Shown here: piece by piece, positions 34,360 to 34,989 of the stretch
Numbering within the stretch: position 1 is the stretch's first letter
Layout of the letters: each line of letters begins with the position of its first letter
DNA from: Deltaproteobacteria bacterium
GTDB taxonomy: Bacteria > Myxococcota > XYA12-FULL-58-9 > JAFGEK01
Length of the DNA: 34,989 nt
NCBI GenBank assembly: GCA_016931625.1
Contig: JAFGEK010000020.1
Location: 103,110 to 138,098 of the forward strand
Direction: 5' to 3'
Made by a program: the position numbers and the translations under genes
The notes under the pieces: generated by a model
Database searches by the model: none
What the model was told of the DNA's origin: nothing
What the model saw: only the letters and a program-made list of their open reading frames with translations

Positions 34360-34938
34360 ATGTTCACCAAAAAAATAGTAGCTACGTTTTTTATTGCTGT
34401 AGCTTTTGGGGTTGGCTGTGGCAGCGATAGTAAAAAAAATGACGAAGCAAAAACAACTCTAACTATCGCTCATTATCTGGCTGCAAGCAGCGAACTTGCG
34501 GCACTACAGGTGATTATAGACGCATTTAAAGTTAATCATCCAGATGTGAACATTGTAACCAAGCAGATTCCTATGCCTCCAGCTCAAAGTGGACTTGTGC
34601 TAATGGGTCTAGAAAATCCAAAGTGTGCTACTTGTATACCCATTGAAAAAGGTGGGTGGGATATAGCCATACAAACCCATAATACCTGGGCAATGAATTC
34701 TGATTTTAAAAATCAATTGCTCGATCTTAGTGGTGAAGAAAAGCTAGCCACAGTTAAAGATAAATTTTTACCAAAAGTACAAGCAAACATGATGCCTGAG
34801 ACCAAGTGGCTCGGTATGCCAATAGGCATCGCCCGTTTTAATACAGCTACCTACAACCTTGCAGCACTTGCTAGCCTTGGCTTTGATACACCGCCAAGTG
34901 ATATGGGTGCGCGTTCAAAAATTGCTCAGGCCGATTAA
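34360..34938 (+). CDS. Truncated ABC-type (sugar-like) solute-binding lipoprotein
   Basis: The first 25 residues are a lipoprotein signal (TFFIAVAFGVGC), and the next part matches the N-terminal lobe of family 1 extracellular solute-binding proteins (TLTIAHYLAASSELAALQVI, VNIVTKQIPM, GWDIAIQTHNTWAM, LGMPIGIARFNTATYNL). It ends after 192 residues, whereas such proteins have about 400, and the other two frames hit stops within about 20 bases after it. The end (GARSKIAQAD) is not family-like. It is therefore a broken remnant or a truncated gene, probably a pseudogene. The start has AAAGGAG nine bases upstream and a 219-base spacer after bamA. A cysteine pair (CATC) is unusual for the family. Confidence 0.6.
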   Translation: MFTKKIVATFFIAVAFGVGCGSDSKKNDEAKTTLTIAHYLAASSELAALQVIIDAFKVNHPDVNIVTKQIPMPPAQSGLVLMGLENPKCATCIPIEKGGWDIAIQTHNTWAMNSDFKNQLLDLSGEEKLATVKDKFLPKVQANMMPETKWLGMPIGIARFNTATYNLAALASLGFDTPPSDMGARSKIAQAD

Positions 34939-34989
34939 CCGTTTATAGTTAGTTGAAATATCAAGATAATTTACAAAAAGTACACGTAC

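Noticed and set aside
1-34989. CRISPR array, tRNA, rRNA, transposase or phage genes
   Set aside because: No repeat-spacer pattern, cloverleaf with CCA-type end, rRNA stretch or transposase motif was recognised on either strand.

Overview
The window (35 kb, AT-rich, densely coded, no rRNA or tRNA seen) looks like the chromosome of a low-GC member of the former Deltaproteobacteria, most like the Myxococcota. The pointers are: a DUF4388-receiver-GAF protein; a chemosensory operon with HEAT-repeat and zinc-ribbon/receiver partners; a TolQ-TolR-TolR motor operon; a pseudo-receiver/coiled-coil protein; a tandem-PilZ protein; a PEGA protein; and the gene order lysS - lolC/E - lolD - bamA. The organism assignment is inference from gene content only.

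Layout. (1) 1-1960: end of a riboflavin/nusB operon: the C-terminus of a RibBA-like protein with a degenerate GTP cyclohydrolase II domain (RibBX-like), then ribH, nusB and a stand-alone M17-peptidase N-terminal domain. (2) 1980-12563: one very compact plus-strand chemosensory operon, largely joined by 1-4 base overlaps: DUF4388-REC-GAF, CheY, CheA, two CheW, zinc-ribbon/receiver, HEAT-repeat protein, CheR, CheB. It has a complete CheA-W-R-B core but no MCP receptor in view. (3) 12558-13094: an unrecognised minus-strand gene overlapping the end of cheB. (4) 13362-15336: a TolQ/ExbB plus two TolR/ExbD operon behind an extended -10 promoter, facing a convergent tandem-PilZ gene. (5) 16586-22480: a stand-alone EF-G, a pseudo-receiver/coiled-coil/transmembrane/TPR-like protein, and a convergent DTW-domain tRNA modification enzyme with a long C-terminal extension. 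(6) 22608-27691: a patatin-like lipoprotein, a MarC-family membrane protein, an M20 dipeptidase and a PEGA protein. (7) 27791-34140: lysS, a LolC/E permease with an extra N-terminal membrane domain, lolD and bamA, a classic envelope-biogenesis block. (8) 34360-34938: a solute-binding lipoprotein that stops at about half the usual length.

The most interesting theme is regions 2, 4 and 5 together: a soluble chemosensory pathway of the 'alternative cellular function' kind near a proton-driven Tol/Agl-type motor, a c-di-GMP-type receptor and an inner-membrane protein whose cytoplasmic half resembles the AglZ/FrzS architecture of Myxococcus motility proteins. A chemosensory-controlled envelope motor is a testable hypothesis, not something the sequence proves.
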